Positions 19,021 to 31,400 of a DNA stretch of 64,000 nucleotides are shown in pieces. This stretch comes from Symsagittifera roscoffensis (lineage: Eukaryota > Xenacoelomorpha > Acoela > Convolutidae). The notes beneath the pieces were generated by a model. That model was given only the letters and a program-made list of their open reading frames with translations, was not told the DNA's origin and searched no databases. The translations under genes and the position numbers were made by a program. The number at the start of each line of letters is the position of its first letter. Position 1 is the first letter of the stretch. The stretch is taken from positions 496,001 to 560,000 of the forward strand of contig NC_087065.1 of the NCBI RefSeq assembly GCF_963678635.1, read 5' to 3'.

Positions 19021-21539
19021 TTCAATCAACATGTTCTATATTGGCCTTGGAGAAATATTCAATCTGTTTTAGAACCCTGCAAAAGGCTGCGAATTCAAAC
19101 TGAATAAATTTCCTTTCTATGTATCATATTTTTAATTATTTATATTTATGTATTAAATATTTAATCTCGAGTTTTGGCATGTTTAAGCATTGGTCTATCT
19201 CAGCATTTTTTTTTATTGTATCAGTTTTTCTATATTTGGCTTGTACGCATGTTTTTTTTGGGCTCAACTGATGTATGCTCAAAGGTTGTCAGTTTTGTTT
19301 TCGCTTCGTTTTGTTCCGTCGCAGATTTGAAATTCTCACTTTTGGCATGTTTGTGTTTGTTTAGAAATCCTGTTTGATTAAAAGAGGTAGTAGGAAAGTT
19401 TATGTGATAGGGTATTAATGTTTTTTTTTTGTATACGCTTTGAATTTTACTTTTTGCGAAGTCTCTTTTTACTTTACCCCATTGTCTACTCCCATCAAAA
19501 AAGTCCATGCGGAAATATTTGACCTATTTTTTGGACTTGTTTCTCAAAAACTACCAAATTTGAGATTTTTGATTGAATGGAGAGAACGGATGTGTGAAGC
19601 TCCCCTGCTTCAGCCGTCACTCCCAAATTTTTTTACACAGGCCCTTCATGCCCTTGGAAAAGTAATATCTCTCGGAAATGACTCTTTTTGAGTTTTTCGA
19701 GAACTGCTTTCCCAAGTCTGAGATTAGGGGTTAAATCCAACACAACCACGCCCAAATTTTTTAAAGTAAGTTTTGATTTTTGACCTTTTTTTGACTGCCG
19801 GAGAACCACCCTCCCAAATTTGAATTTTTGGTTCAATCGAAGTAACAGGTTATGTGAATCTGTACTGCATGAGTGGCTACACACAAATTCTTCACACAAG
19901 CTATGATTCTTAAAAAAGTCATATTTTTTTATTGTTGACCATTGCTTATAAAACTTTTGGCTTTCTCGATAACTATCGTGCCTTATCTGATATCAAGGGT
20001 TAAATTGAAACAACATGATGTTGAAAGCTTAACTGCTTAGTGGGTGCGCCTATTTTTTTTAAAGAAAAAATTTTCGGCCTACAAAAAAGTCAAAGTCTGC
20101 GACAATTACACGCCAATTCTTAGGTTTAGTGTTCAATCGTGTTGAATTTTTTTGCTTAAGCGGCCACGACGTACTTTTCACTTTTGCAGGAAGGTTTCAT
20201 GTGTTTCGAAAACTCAACTTTTTGAATTTTTAACGTTTTTTAAATAGTTTTAATAGTTTTTAGTTGTAAAAACTAAACTATTAAGTCTGAGATAAAGGTT
20301 TCACTAGAGAGAACTGATTGTGATAATTTTTCCTGCAGAAATGACTCCTAAGTTTTTTTTTAAGAAGAAAGTTACTCAAAAAGTTTTCTAGATACTCAAA
20401 AATTTTCACTCTTCTCACTTGTTTTAGCAGAGAAACAATTGTGAGGCAAAGAACTTCCTGCTTTAGTTGGGACCCTTAAATGTCTCTTATCGAGAGATAC
20501 GAAAATTTTGGTTCGCCTAGCTTTTTCTTACATTTTTCAATTTTTTTCTTCTTATTTTTTTGTAGTATCGCAAGTGGTGCGAAGTTCCGCTCCACCTGTG
20601 TTTGAAATCTTACGTGAAATTTTAGAAAATTGTAAATCAACCTCCAAGACCTTCATTAACATGTTTTTCGTTTTTTTTATCACTTCGCTTACCAACTTTG
20701 GTTCAAAGTTTTATTGCTTTTGGTTGTTCGAGCGGTGTATTTATTTTTTTCTGGTGCGGATAATTGATTTCGCAATTTTGTTTTTGTACATTTTTTGTAT
20801 ATTTTTCCATGAAGTTTTTTCGATGGCAATTGATTTTTCAAAATTTTTTTCTTTTTGTTTTTCAGCCCATTTTGTAGGAAAGGTAAACATTCCTTTTAAA
20901 AAACGAGGACTAAGCAAGCTTGAAGTGATATCAATTCAAGAATTAATAAATTCAAAGTTTTTGATGACTTGTTGGAATTTGATAATTCAAGTTCGATGAA
21001 GGAATTGGCTAATAGGAAGCAGCAAGAGAACGTAAATGTGGATTTGGCCCTAAGCCGAACTGTTTGCCCCAATGAGTGGCGCTGAGTAGCATGTGAAATA
21101 GAGTTCACGCTTTGCTTGAGCTATGTGACGTGTAGTTGCCTGAAAAGGGGTCTGTGATCTGCTTCGTTTTAAGGACTAGGCCAAACAATCACACACTTTC
21201 GTGTTCTTATTTTTGTCATAAATTTGGACTGATTATAGATCAAAATTTATAGAAACACTGAAATGAATAACTCGTAGTGATTGATGCAATTTGCTTGCAC
21301 GATCGCGCGGGGATTACTTTTGGAGTTGAGTTGGGAGGCATTGGATCAGTGCAATACCTTGTTTCACTTTGAGCTTGGCTCTAAATGTGATCAACAAGTA
21401 GTTTATCAGCTACTGCGTGTTGGGTGTGGTGGGGCTGCTGTGTTTGCACAGTACAAGTTGCCAAATAACATTATCTCGCCCTTTGTTTCGGCTGGTGGTG
21501 CACATCTGTTACTGTCATCTTGAGTGTCCATTTCTGCTT

Positions 21540-22073
21540 GAAAGCTGCTGCTCATTTCTACCCGCTTCAGGTTTGTCAAATGTCAATTTGGGGAGTGTGT
21601 GGTTGCGTTTGATGAGTGCAGTTTAACCGGAAGACAGATTGAACAAGAAGACGAGAAGTGACAGAGAGAGAAGAGAAGAGAAGAGAAAGACAAGGACGCA
21701 GTAGGCGATTGATTCATTGCTCCTCCCACTAGAGGGCAAACATATAGATAGCTGGCTCGTAGCTTATCTCTTATCTCACCATCCCCATCGCCATCGCCGC
21801 CGCCACCCTTACTCTGGCTGTAGTGCTGTGCTGTGCTCATTACTCGTTCACTCACACATCTGTATACTGTAATACACTCGCCAGGTCAACATCAAAACAA
21901 GCTACGCTACAATCCAAACTCAACCGATCGAACACATTTGAACACACCTCAAAACTCATCTTCAGACCCACTGCTAATACACATCACACCATACGCCTGC
22001 AGTTAGTGGATGCTGCTAATTAATTGAATTGAATTGTTTCCTTACTTGTTTCCATATTTGAGGCACAGCAGTC
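21540..22073 (+). promoter_or_regulatory. ABCB6: ABCB6 5' flank / probable promoter and 5' UTR
   Basis: This stretch is free of the T-rich repeats that fill the neighbourhood and is more balanced in base composition. It holds an ETS-like ACCGGAAG (about 21628), a GAGAA-rich purine tract (about 21664-21690), a doubled TTATCTC (GATA-like, about 21764-21777) and a CCATCGCC triplet run. No TATA box was seen. The role is inferred from position and composition only. Confidence 0.4.
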
Positions 22074-22404
22074 ATGATGAGTTACGCATTCTGTGGGCGT
22101 GGAGAGACGCTGGCAGTGATCTTTGACAGAGAGGAGGGCGGCTTCTGCTCCTGTGCGGCCGACGTCCTCTTTCCCTGTCTCCTCTTCACAATCGCCCTCA
22201 TTCGAATCATAATGTTAAAGCCCCAGTGCAGCCCCAGATGCTGTTCTTGCTGGTCTCCCTTTTCCAAACACACTGCCGCTGCTGCTGCAGCTGCACAGCA
22301 CACACCCAACAGGAGCATGGCCTCCGGCTGTCCCTACTCCTCCCCACATCAGACTGACCACGTGAACTACTCTGGAGTGGCTGTGAACGAACACCCAGCC
22401 CCAG
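22074..22404 (+). CDS. ABCB6: ABCB6 exon 1: N-terminus, first membrane helix, Cys- and Ala-rich stretch
   Basis: The start is the ATG pair at 22074/22077; no in-frame coding support is seen upstream. It encodes a Cys-containing lumenal end and one helix ([18 protein letters not shown]), then a Cys cluster, a seven-Ala run and a polar tail. The layout agrees with the family's N-terminus (Cys-bearing end, then helix) but sequence similarity is low. The donor CAG|GTAACC leaves one base, which fits exon 2. Start choice is moderately certain. Confidence 0.75.
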
Positions 22405-25400
22405 GTAACCAATCGAGACATTAAACTGCAACCAAGTCCATGCTAAGCATGTACTCGGCCTTTTTTTTCCTGTAAAAACGTTGCAAACAGAATTCGCGCA
22501 TGAGAAGTTATGAGCCGCCTGATGTATTCAAATCAAATGACAGTGTATGCGTATTTCGCCTAGAGGTAACGAACATGCCGGGGCAGCAAAGTGTTGGTTT
22601 GGATTTGATTCCGGCCTGCAGCAGATTTTTTAATTTGAAAATTTTAATGTACTATCATCAACTGTTTGTCATTGTTGATTCGTCTAAGTTGATTGACAAA
22701 TTGTATGCATGTTGATAGATATTTCAAACTTTTATATTTATTTTGTCTGGGTCTCAATTAGACTAGATTTTGTCTTTTATTGAGCCTTATATATGCTCAT
22801 TTGATTTTTTTTAGACATTTGCATACCTTTAGATGTTTCATTTTCTTTCCGTCAAAATTTTTGATATAACAACTTTGCTTTAGGTTTAGTTTTAATGTTT
22901 TTTTTTTTCATTTTATGAGATGTAAGCGCTGCATATGGTTTCAATTGCACGGATAAGTACAAAGACTTTCAAAGAATTAATCAAGTAATATTGAATGAGG
23001 TTTTAAGTTCAAAGAGATTTCAGTAAATCTTGTGAATATTGATAGTTGTTCTTATCTTTGAAAATGGGAAGGAACTTTGTATTCGGGGGTGTTTTAGTGT
23101 TTTTCCACGAAAAATCAGGTACCAAAATTAATCATTGAAATAGGTCGAGTGATATATCATTTTAAGTTTTTTCAATAATGGTTCAAACAACTTCGAGCGA
23201 ATAAAGCAAGCGAGCTTTATGTAATAAACTTGCAATTGTTAGTTTTAATACTACCTTTTTACTTAGTTTTATTCAAGTAACATTTAATCACGATTTTTTA
23301 GCGCTTTTTTGGAAATCAAAATTCAAGAATGAATAAAAAAAAATGTGAAAAGTTTTCGCATTTTGTTTGAATTTTGTTTTCGATTTTTTGTTCCTATCTT
23401 TGAAAATTGGAAGGAACTTTGTATTCGGGTGTGTTTTAATGGTTTTTTTTTTCAGGAAAATTTAGGTACAGCAAATAATCATGGAAATGGGCGGAGTGAT
23501 ATATCATATTAAAGCTCTTTTAGTCGCGATTCAGATCGAAACAGAAGTTCTCAAGGGACTAGATCATTCTGAAGTGCGCTCTAAACAGTTCTTAATAGGC
23601 AGCTACCAACCACAACGGCCCGACCATGAAAGAATAGAAAGTAGTAGCAGGCAATGATGCAACCAACTGCAATCTTTGTTCCAGGATGACATCGCTCCTT
23701 TGATACCAAGTGCCACTCCCACGAATAAAAATACACGAAAAACTTTTTCAGCACCGTTGTTTGTCATCCTAATTAAGCTCCTTACACGGTTTCACCTGAA
23801 ATGGAAATAGACATCGGTGTAAACAAGCTTGATAGCGATGCCAGGTCCAAACTCGCGGAGCTCGCATCTGGGTACTTTCACTTCTGATTACGGTGATCGG
23901 TTAGAAACTAAAATTCGTAATGTCTGGAACATGTAGTTAAGCCTCACTACACGTACACCGCCTATGAACAGTTGAGGCAAACCGACAGACTTGGACTTCC
24001 TCAGTCTCTGGACTGACCTGAGCGCCTTTGTTGTAGCTGATTTCCTCCAACTCACAGCACATGGGACGGTAGAACTAAACTCCCTGCCAGAATCAATAAG
24101 TTTTACGGAGGATGCTGACCTTACAACAGCACAAACCATGACAGGTCAATCAGACAAAGTGCAGTGTCAAAATGACGCTAAAGTAACCCACACCTGTGGT
24201 CTGCAAACTATGAGAGCAGAACAGGTCAAATTGGGTTCGCTTTTCTATGGTTGTGATTACACTAGCCATCAGCTTAGTGTATTATTACGAACCTTCTTTT
24301 GTTCTAACCTAATTCGCAAATAAAAGTGTTCATTAAAGAGTTCATTTATTTGGTATTTCCCTGTAGCATTGCAAATTGCATAGCAACTGTGCTCTGTTCT
24401 TTGCTTTTTTGTGGCTAGTGTTTGGAAGGTATTAAGCTTCCGTGGCTGAGTGGTTAGTGTGTGAGACTTAATCTCTAGAGCGCACGTTCGAATCTCAGAC
24501 GTAGGCGCATTTTTATTATTTCGAAGCTTATTTCTACCTTTTCTTGTGCGCTTAATAGAGCTGGTTTTGTCGTGTTCTCGCCTCTGTGCTTATTGATGGT
24601 TTGATGTTCAGTTCTATTTGTGCTACTTGCACACGAGGGTGCCTAAATATATTAGCCAATCTAGTGCTTATTTGGGTTTTGCGTGTTGTGCAGTAGGAGA
24701 AGCAGCAGCAGCAGCAGACTTGGGCAGACGAAGTGCCAAGTGGGGGTCAGTGGGACGCATGTTCGTGTGGCTGCAGCTGCTCATGCCATTCCACTCACTC
24801 CTTCTTCTCGTCATTCGAGTCACTCTGGCCAAGGAACAGTTGCTCCTTGTGTGGCCAGTGTCCATTCTACTCCTGTTCGCATCCTGGTGGACCAGCACTT
24901 TCTGTCTAGAAGTGGAGGTGTCCAGAGCTCTGGACAAGAGTTCCAGCCCCAAATTTAGACACAGTCCCATCCTGCTCCTCTTCTGGGGCACCAGTCTCAT
25001 CTATGAATCAGTGCCAATCATCGACCTCATAGTTGCACACGAATGGAAGTATCCTCTACACGATGCTGCCACCAATACTAAAAGCATAGTCATGTTTGGC
25101 CTCTGGTGTGTTCGTTTCACTAGTGTAATTGTCATCCTCATTCTCGGCTTCATAGCTCCCGGACTGCCGAGACGAAGTCGTCCGGTTGTCCATTCGGCTG
25201 GGGAGGGCGAAGACCAACAAGGTATTAACAGTTTAGTTTGCAAAAGTCACCAAAACTGACTATGTTAATCGAAACGAGCAATTTCTTTAGAAGGAAAATT
25301 TGTTGTGTATTTTAGTTAGGCTACCTTTTGAACTCCTTTCTTATTTTTAATTTAAGTCGGCTGAATCCTTGGATTTTAAGTCGTCTGACATGCAAGGGGT

Positions 25401-28400
25401 TTTCTAACACTGGCCTGTTGCCGCTTTTTAATTAATTCTGTCTGATCGGATCGAGCTTTGCTGGTCTTTGGAGCGCATTTACCCTCCTTAACTTTTTATG
25501 TAAAATGGGTGAGCTCGGAAGAAAGTTTCGGACATTTTTTGGTGAAATTTTGCTGAGCTTATTTGGTGAAATTTGCCCAGGCTGTTTTATATCACTAATT
25601 ATAAAGTAATTTAGCGAAGTTATGTTTGCTCTAACAGGCCTGTTTGGAAAAGGAGAGAAGAAATTGACGAGTGAAGAGGACAGCACGTTCAAGAACTTCT
25701 TCCTGAAGATGAAGTTTTTGTGGCCTTACATTTGGCCGAAGAACGAACCCAGGCTGCAGATAAATGTAGTGCTCTGCTTCATTCTCCTTATCTTAGGTGA
25801 GCTTCCTTCCTTCCTTCCTTCCTTCACTCGTGTTGTGTAAGATGAGCAAGACAGTTTTGGTAGCAGTTCAAGTTGTAAATGCAGGCTGGAGTGTATGATT
25901 TAAAAAAACAACACTTTTCTTGATAGATGTAGTCCCCTCCCCTATCGCAACAGGTGGGAAATCTTTAGAAATCTTCTTAATATTTTGTTTGTTCGTCAGA
26001 TGCAACTGATGACTAGATAGGCAGATATCAACAAGGGGACTCAATGTTAATTATCCAGTCGTTGATTACACAAGCATAGCTTGTGTTATTGTAAGAAATT
26101 TCTTTTTTTTCCAACCTAAGTTGCAAATATTGTTGTGATGCAATTGTTGCGACAAAATGTGTTCATTTTGAAAGTGTTCATTTCGAAAGTGTTCATTTTG
26201 ATTCAGCTATTAATTACAGCCAATGCTATGGATATTAACACAGACTATTATATTACAAATAGCACTTTAGCCTCAATTTATCATGGTTCTAGCGTAGTGG
26301 TGGGGAAGGAGACCAGAAGCAAAATAAGAGGGTTCGAACCTGGGGAGTGTCTGATTTTTTTAATGAACTTTTTCGTATATTAGTTTAAATGCGTCCGGTT
26401 TATGAATTGAGGCAAGTTAATTGGTAAATTTCTTTTAAAATTGACTGGTAATGCTAATGCGTCATAATTGGCTTGCGTAGCAATTATGTAGACTCAAAAT
26501 TGGCGTGCGTCACTTAAGAAATTTTGTAAACTCAAAGTTTTACTCATTCAGTTTGTTCCAGTAGCGTTGTTGGTCATATTTGGCCTGTGTATGCGAAGTG
26601 CAATTTCGCCTCTGTGTATAATTTATCAGCCAAACGAGATGCCATCCTCTTTTTTCCTAGATTACCCTTTACGGTAAGTAAGGGTATTGCCATTGTGTAC
26701 TAGACTTTTTTCCCGTAAATAACATTGTTCACATAATGGTCAATTTTAGTAGGAATGTTAATTTTCACGACTACTGACATGCTTAATTTCTTGAAAATTT
26801 AATTAATACTACCATCACTTATGTAGCAATTAGAGGAAACTCGTTTCAGGTAATAGCTTTTTTTCAAATAAAATTTTTCGAAAAAGATTTTTTTTTGTAT
26901 TCGTGGTTTTTCGTATTCGTCCTAGTTTGCTTCGGCTAATTTTCCTTTTTTGATTGCAGTTTGTATTATCTGGTGCGTTTTTTGGCTTTATTTTCCAAAG
27001 CATAGGTTTTTCATCGACGTAATCAGTTCATCAGTTCTTACTATGATTGAAACTGATGTAATTTGTATTTTTTTTTCGGTTAAACGGTTTCGGCTAATAT
27101 TTTTTTTAGCTTAGACAAGCTATGTTGCGTAGTTTCGAGGGTAAAATATGTTTAAGCTTTTCTTGGTTATTTTTTTTTAAACTTCATACCTCAAAAGTTT
27201 TTTGTGACAGCATTTTTTTCGGCTCAAAATCTTCTCTTTTTTACTCCGTTCTTTTTTACAGCGCAATTTTTTCTAAGCTAAGTCGCAAATAAAAGTGCTC
27301 ATTTAGTTGCACTTTTGTTAAATTAAAATTTAACCAGTTTTAGTATCCGTAATTTCATAGCATATGTTTTCGCTTTATTTTTGGCTAGTGTTAGGTCCTG
27401 TTTGAAAAAATAGGTTTTATGAAAATGTATGGGATTTGTTTTTTTTTGCGACGCTTTAGAAAGTTTTTGCACTTTTCGCAGAAATTTCAATCTTTTTTAT
27501 AACTACTGTACAGTTTTTCAAAAATGGTACCAATGGACAAACCGACTGCTCCTCCTATGATCATGCATTTTTCGCTAGTCTCGTTTCATATTACCCTAAG
27601 TTCTATGGCCTTCAGTAGGGGGATTTTTGACCTATTTGTTTTGAATTTTTTCATTCACTCAGCTACTAAATGCACAAATCTGAGATGAAGGTTTCAATCA
27701 AATGAAAAAACTATGAGAATCTCACCTTCTTGTAGAAAAAATTTAAGGACTCAAACAAGCCCATTTTTTGACATTTTTGCTGATTTTTGAAGCTTTTCTC
27801 AAAGTACCCTGCCAGTCGGAGATTCAGGATTTCACCGAAAGATTAAAAACCAGTTATGTGAGTATTCTCTGCGCATGCGGCTATGCCTTGCGGCTAAGAG
27901 TAATGTACAGAGTGAATACTCTTATATGGGTCTTGCTAATTTTTTTTTGGAAACTTTTTTTTGAAAAACTAACCTGCTGGTCCTGAGGTTATTAATTTCT
28001 TCAAACTAACATGGTGCTTAGATTTTCCCTGCGCAATATGTTTCATCCTATTTTTTTGCAAAAAAGACAATATGGGCTCCGGGAAAATCCATTTTTTGAA
28101 GTTTTAATCGTTTGAGAAATTTCATCATTTTTCTTGAAAGCTACTAGTTAAACTGATATAACGTGTGCAATCCAAAAATCAGGGCTTGGAAATCTTCCCT
28201 GGATAAAAGATTATTCCCATGTTCAATTATAGAAAAATTTTTGGATTTAGGAAAAGGCAATTTTTCGATTTTTTGATCATTTTTGGGAGTCTTTTTTTGG
28301 GAGTCTTTTTTTGGGAGTCTTTTTGGGAGTCAACTACCCAGCCAAAGCTGACAAAGATTTCAATTGAAAAAGCGAGTAGTAGTTTCTCATTCAAACAAGC

Positions 28401-31400
28401 AGCTTATTTCCTACAACAGAGAAACTTTTAGGTCTTGCGTTAAGTCCCTGTTCTACACTTGCAATAAGCAAGGGTGTTACAATCGAGTACTAGCCTTTTT
28501 ATCCCGTAAACAACTCTGTAACTTTGTCCACAGGACTCATTAGACTCCTGGCATACCTTGCTTTATGATGACTTCAAATTTTGCAGTGTCTCTTGCACTG
28601 CACACTTAGCTTGGTAGTAATGAATACGCCTGGGACGGCAAGGGTCCTGTGTTCGAATCTGACAAGGGCCAGTTTTTTGTTAAACTGTAAAAGTTCCGGG
28701 TCAACCAAATTTCGTCTTATTGTTTGTCTGCTTAAATTTTGTCGGCTAAGTTGCCACATCTAAGAATCGTTTATTTTAGCTGTAAACAATTCTCCCTGCA
28801 GTTGCTTTCCAGGGTTTTAAAAATCCGGCCGAATCGAAATTTGCTTTTATTTTACCAGCTCGATTTGTTAAACTTCTCTTCGTTTTTTTTTGTCTTTTTC
28901 ATCGGCTTACTAATTTTTGGCTTAATATATAAATTTTTTGGCCTCTCATTGCGTTTTTACGACGAAATTTTTTTTGTGCGCGTGTGTGCTCTCAGGGGAA
29001 AAGGGACTTAACATCTTTATAAGTTCAGAATTTTTTTGAATTTTTTCGAACTGTCCTTTTTGCAAACTGTAGTTGTTGTGCTTTTTCGGACTATCGTCCG
29101 TCTGTTTAGTTTTGTCGGCTTGGTTCCCGTAGCTGGATGTTTAACTTTATTCCAAGTTGCTGTTACCCCCATGCTTCAGTAAAAACCCGGAATTCGTTTC
29201 CAGTTGAGACTTGTTTTTTTTTGCAAATAGAAAATTTTGGCTAATTTAGATTGTCTGTCTGCTTAGTTCCGCAGAAAGGTCTTTTTTGAAAATTTGCCTT
29301 CGTTGTAGAGTTTCTATTAGTGTAGGCAATTTGGTTCCAGATATTTTGGGCTTTTGTTGCAATTTTTATTGGCAAAAACGAGTTTTTAAAGTTTTTTTTT
29401 CATTTTTTACGTTTGTTGTTAATCATAGTCATTCATACTTGTATCGCAAGTGGTGCGAAGCTCTGTGTTGAATTTTTGATAATTACGCATTTCTGCATCA
29501 ATACGACTTATGAATAACAATATTAAAACAGGTACATGCAGCATTATCTGGGCCACTAGTTTACTTCCAAGTGACCCTGGCGCAGATGCGAGGACGGGAG
29601 TGACACTCCTAATTATCAGGTCGGAGATCCAAGTCCGGAACATTGAAATAGTTATCTTTTTTGCTCGAATTTTTACTGCTATTTTGTTGGCTAGTGTTAG
29701 TAAAATTACCAACGGTCATGGAGCAGATGTGAGAACGTGATACTCCTCTATTCACAGAATTGATGTTCAGTTTTTTTTCTCAAGGTGTATTTTTAATTAT
29801 TTCCTTTTCTACTTTGTTTTGCCTTTTGCCTGTTTAGAGCCCCTTTTTGCATTTTCTTGCTTGTGTTTGCGAAGCACAGCTTCGCCTCTGTGCAAAAATT
29901 TGTTCATAAATTTTGAACCCTAAACTCTTCCAGGTTTCATTCCATTTGGCCTAGGGGTCACGCCGTTGCCTTTGCATACGAAGGTCTGGGGTAGGCGCTC
30001 TGCCGGACCTTGTTTTTTCAGTTAAAATGCAATTTAAAAAAAGTTCGGTTAAAATTGAATGGTCGGTTTTTCGTTTGTCAGCTAAGTTTTCACATCATGG
30101 ATTTTGCTTGTGCTGTAAGCAATTTCCATTGTACGTGCAAGTGTTGTTCATTCGTTTATCAGGAGCAAACTTGAATGATTAAAATATTGTTTTTCGTAAA
30201 ATCAATTTTTTGTTTGGCTCAACGATTGTCGGCTTATTTGCTAGATTACTGATTTTTTTACTGCTGTAAGCAACTTTCATTTAAGTTACAAATGCAAATG
30301 TTTTTCATTGTAGTTTCAGGTGGGGCTGAAAGTTTTGTTGGTTTGATTTTTTATGTAATCATATTTTTTCGGATCAACTTGTGTCTGCTCAAAGATTGTC
30401 GAAATTGTTGCCTTTTTGTACGTTTTGTTCCATTGCTAATTTAATATTCAAGTTTCTTTGATTTTTTTGGAATGAATTTCTATCGAGACTTATCGAGAAA
30501 TTTAAAATTTTGGAACCTAATTTTCTTTACTTACTCATGTTTTTCGACTTTTTAAAAAATGTTTTTGTTACAACGCAAGTGGTTCGAAGCTTCGCTTCCC
30601 CTCTGTGTTGATTTTTGATTTTTTTCCGATTTAGCGGCTTTCTGCTTTTGTATCGCAGATAGTGCGAAGCGCAGGTTCGCCTCTTATTATAATACTGTGT
30701 TTTGTGTTCATAGGGCGTCTGGTCAACATCTGCATCCCCATTTTCTACTCCAAGCTAGTCACCCGTCTCTCTCAAGAGGAGGAGGTGGAGGGGTTGTCTG
30801 CAGGAGGAGGAGGGGGAGGAGGAGAGAGTAGCAGTGGAGGGGTGGTGCCCTGGGCTTACATCTCTCTCTATTGTGGCTTCTACTTCATGTCTGGCAGTGG
30901 GTTCGGAGGCAGTGGATTCCTCTCCAACATCCGCTCCCTCCTCTGGATCAATGTCCAGCAGTACTCCATGCGGACCACCATGGTGGAAATATTCTCACAT
31001 CTCCACAGTCTATCTCTTCGATGGCATCTAGGTCAGTCTTCTTCTTCTTCTTCTTCTTCTTCTTCTTCTTCTTCTTCTTCTTCTTCTTCTTGTCTTGTCT
31101 TGTATGTCGTTTATAACCCCTGGGGGTCTCGACTGCCACTCCCCGGACACGCAGTGTTCCTATGTCTTGCTACATTCGTTTTTGTGATGGGGATCCCGCA
31201 GTCCGGGCATGTGGTCCTGGCTAGTGTGCTCGCGCTTCTAAGAGTCATTGTGTCATGTCTTCTCGAACAGTAGGTTCTTCTATGTCTCGCCATGTTCGTC
31301 GTGCTAAGTTCTTTCCCACAGTCCGGGCACGTCCCTCTTGGGGCCCCTCCACATTGCTTGGCGTGGTTCGTTCTTTGTGCTTTTTGTTCGAAAGTTGTGT

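Larger units (their letters stand above)
16294..21539 (+). other. intergenic DNA between PTGES2 and ABCB6
   Basis: Contains a family C repeat split by a Tc1-type MITE (16700-17880), a family F copy (18068-18600), a second family C element (18740-19020) and a hairpin tail at 20562-20605. The 19.4-20.5 kb part is T-rich with no supported gene. A 163-codon open frame at 20508-20999 is low-complexity and rejected. Confidence 0.6.
22405..24693 (+). other. ABCB6: ABCB6 intron 1 (2.3 kb)
   Basis: Holds a tRNA-like block at 22555-22625 (CGCCTAGAGGTAACGAACAT ... GATTTGATTCCGGCC), two family H copies (23040-23235, 23385-23560), a compositionally different block (23560-24240) and a family C SINE (24290-24600). 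Confidence 0.6.
25797..30713 (+). other. ABCB6: ABCB6 intron 3 (4.9 kb)
   Basis: Begins with a (CTTC)n tract (25801-25825), then family D (26068-26640), a family A head (26665-26760), a 15-bp tandem (28280-28335), family A (28456-28960), tRNA-like family G (29555-29760), family B (29938-30430) and four hairpin tails (29441-29470, 29868-29892, 30568-30612, 30645-30690). No other exon is supported; joining exons 3 and 4 directly keeps phase. Confidence 0.7.

Noticed and set aside
20508-20999. 163-codon open frame with hydrophobic composition
   Set aside because: Poly-T-rich DNA gives Phe/Leu/Ile runs; the frame starts in a hairpin tail repeat and has no conserved pattern.
22082-22431. Three minus-strand frames over exon 1
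   Set aside because: Shadows of ABCB6 exon 1; Ala/Cys runs caused by the repeat codons of the sense strand.
23888-24139. Retroviral-type protease fragment (LIDSG)
   Set aside because: A single weak motif without the expected second half; kept only as an unexplained block.
24668-25000. Minus-strand frame of 110 codons
   Set aside because: Shadow of ABCB6 exon 2, whose sense frame matches the family.
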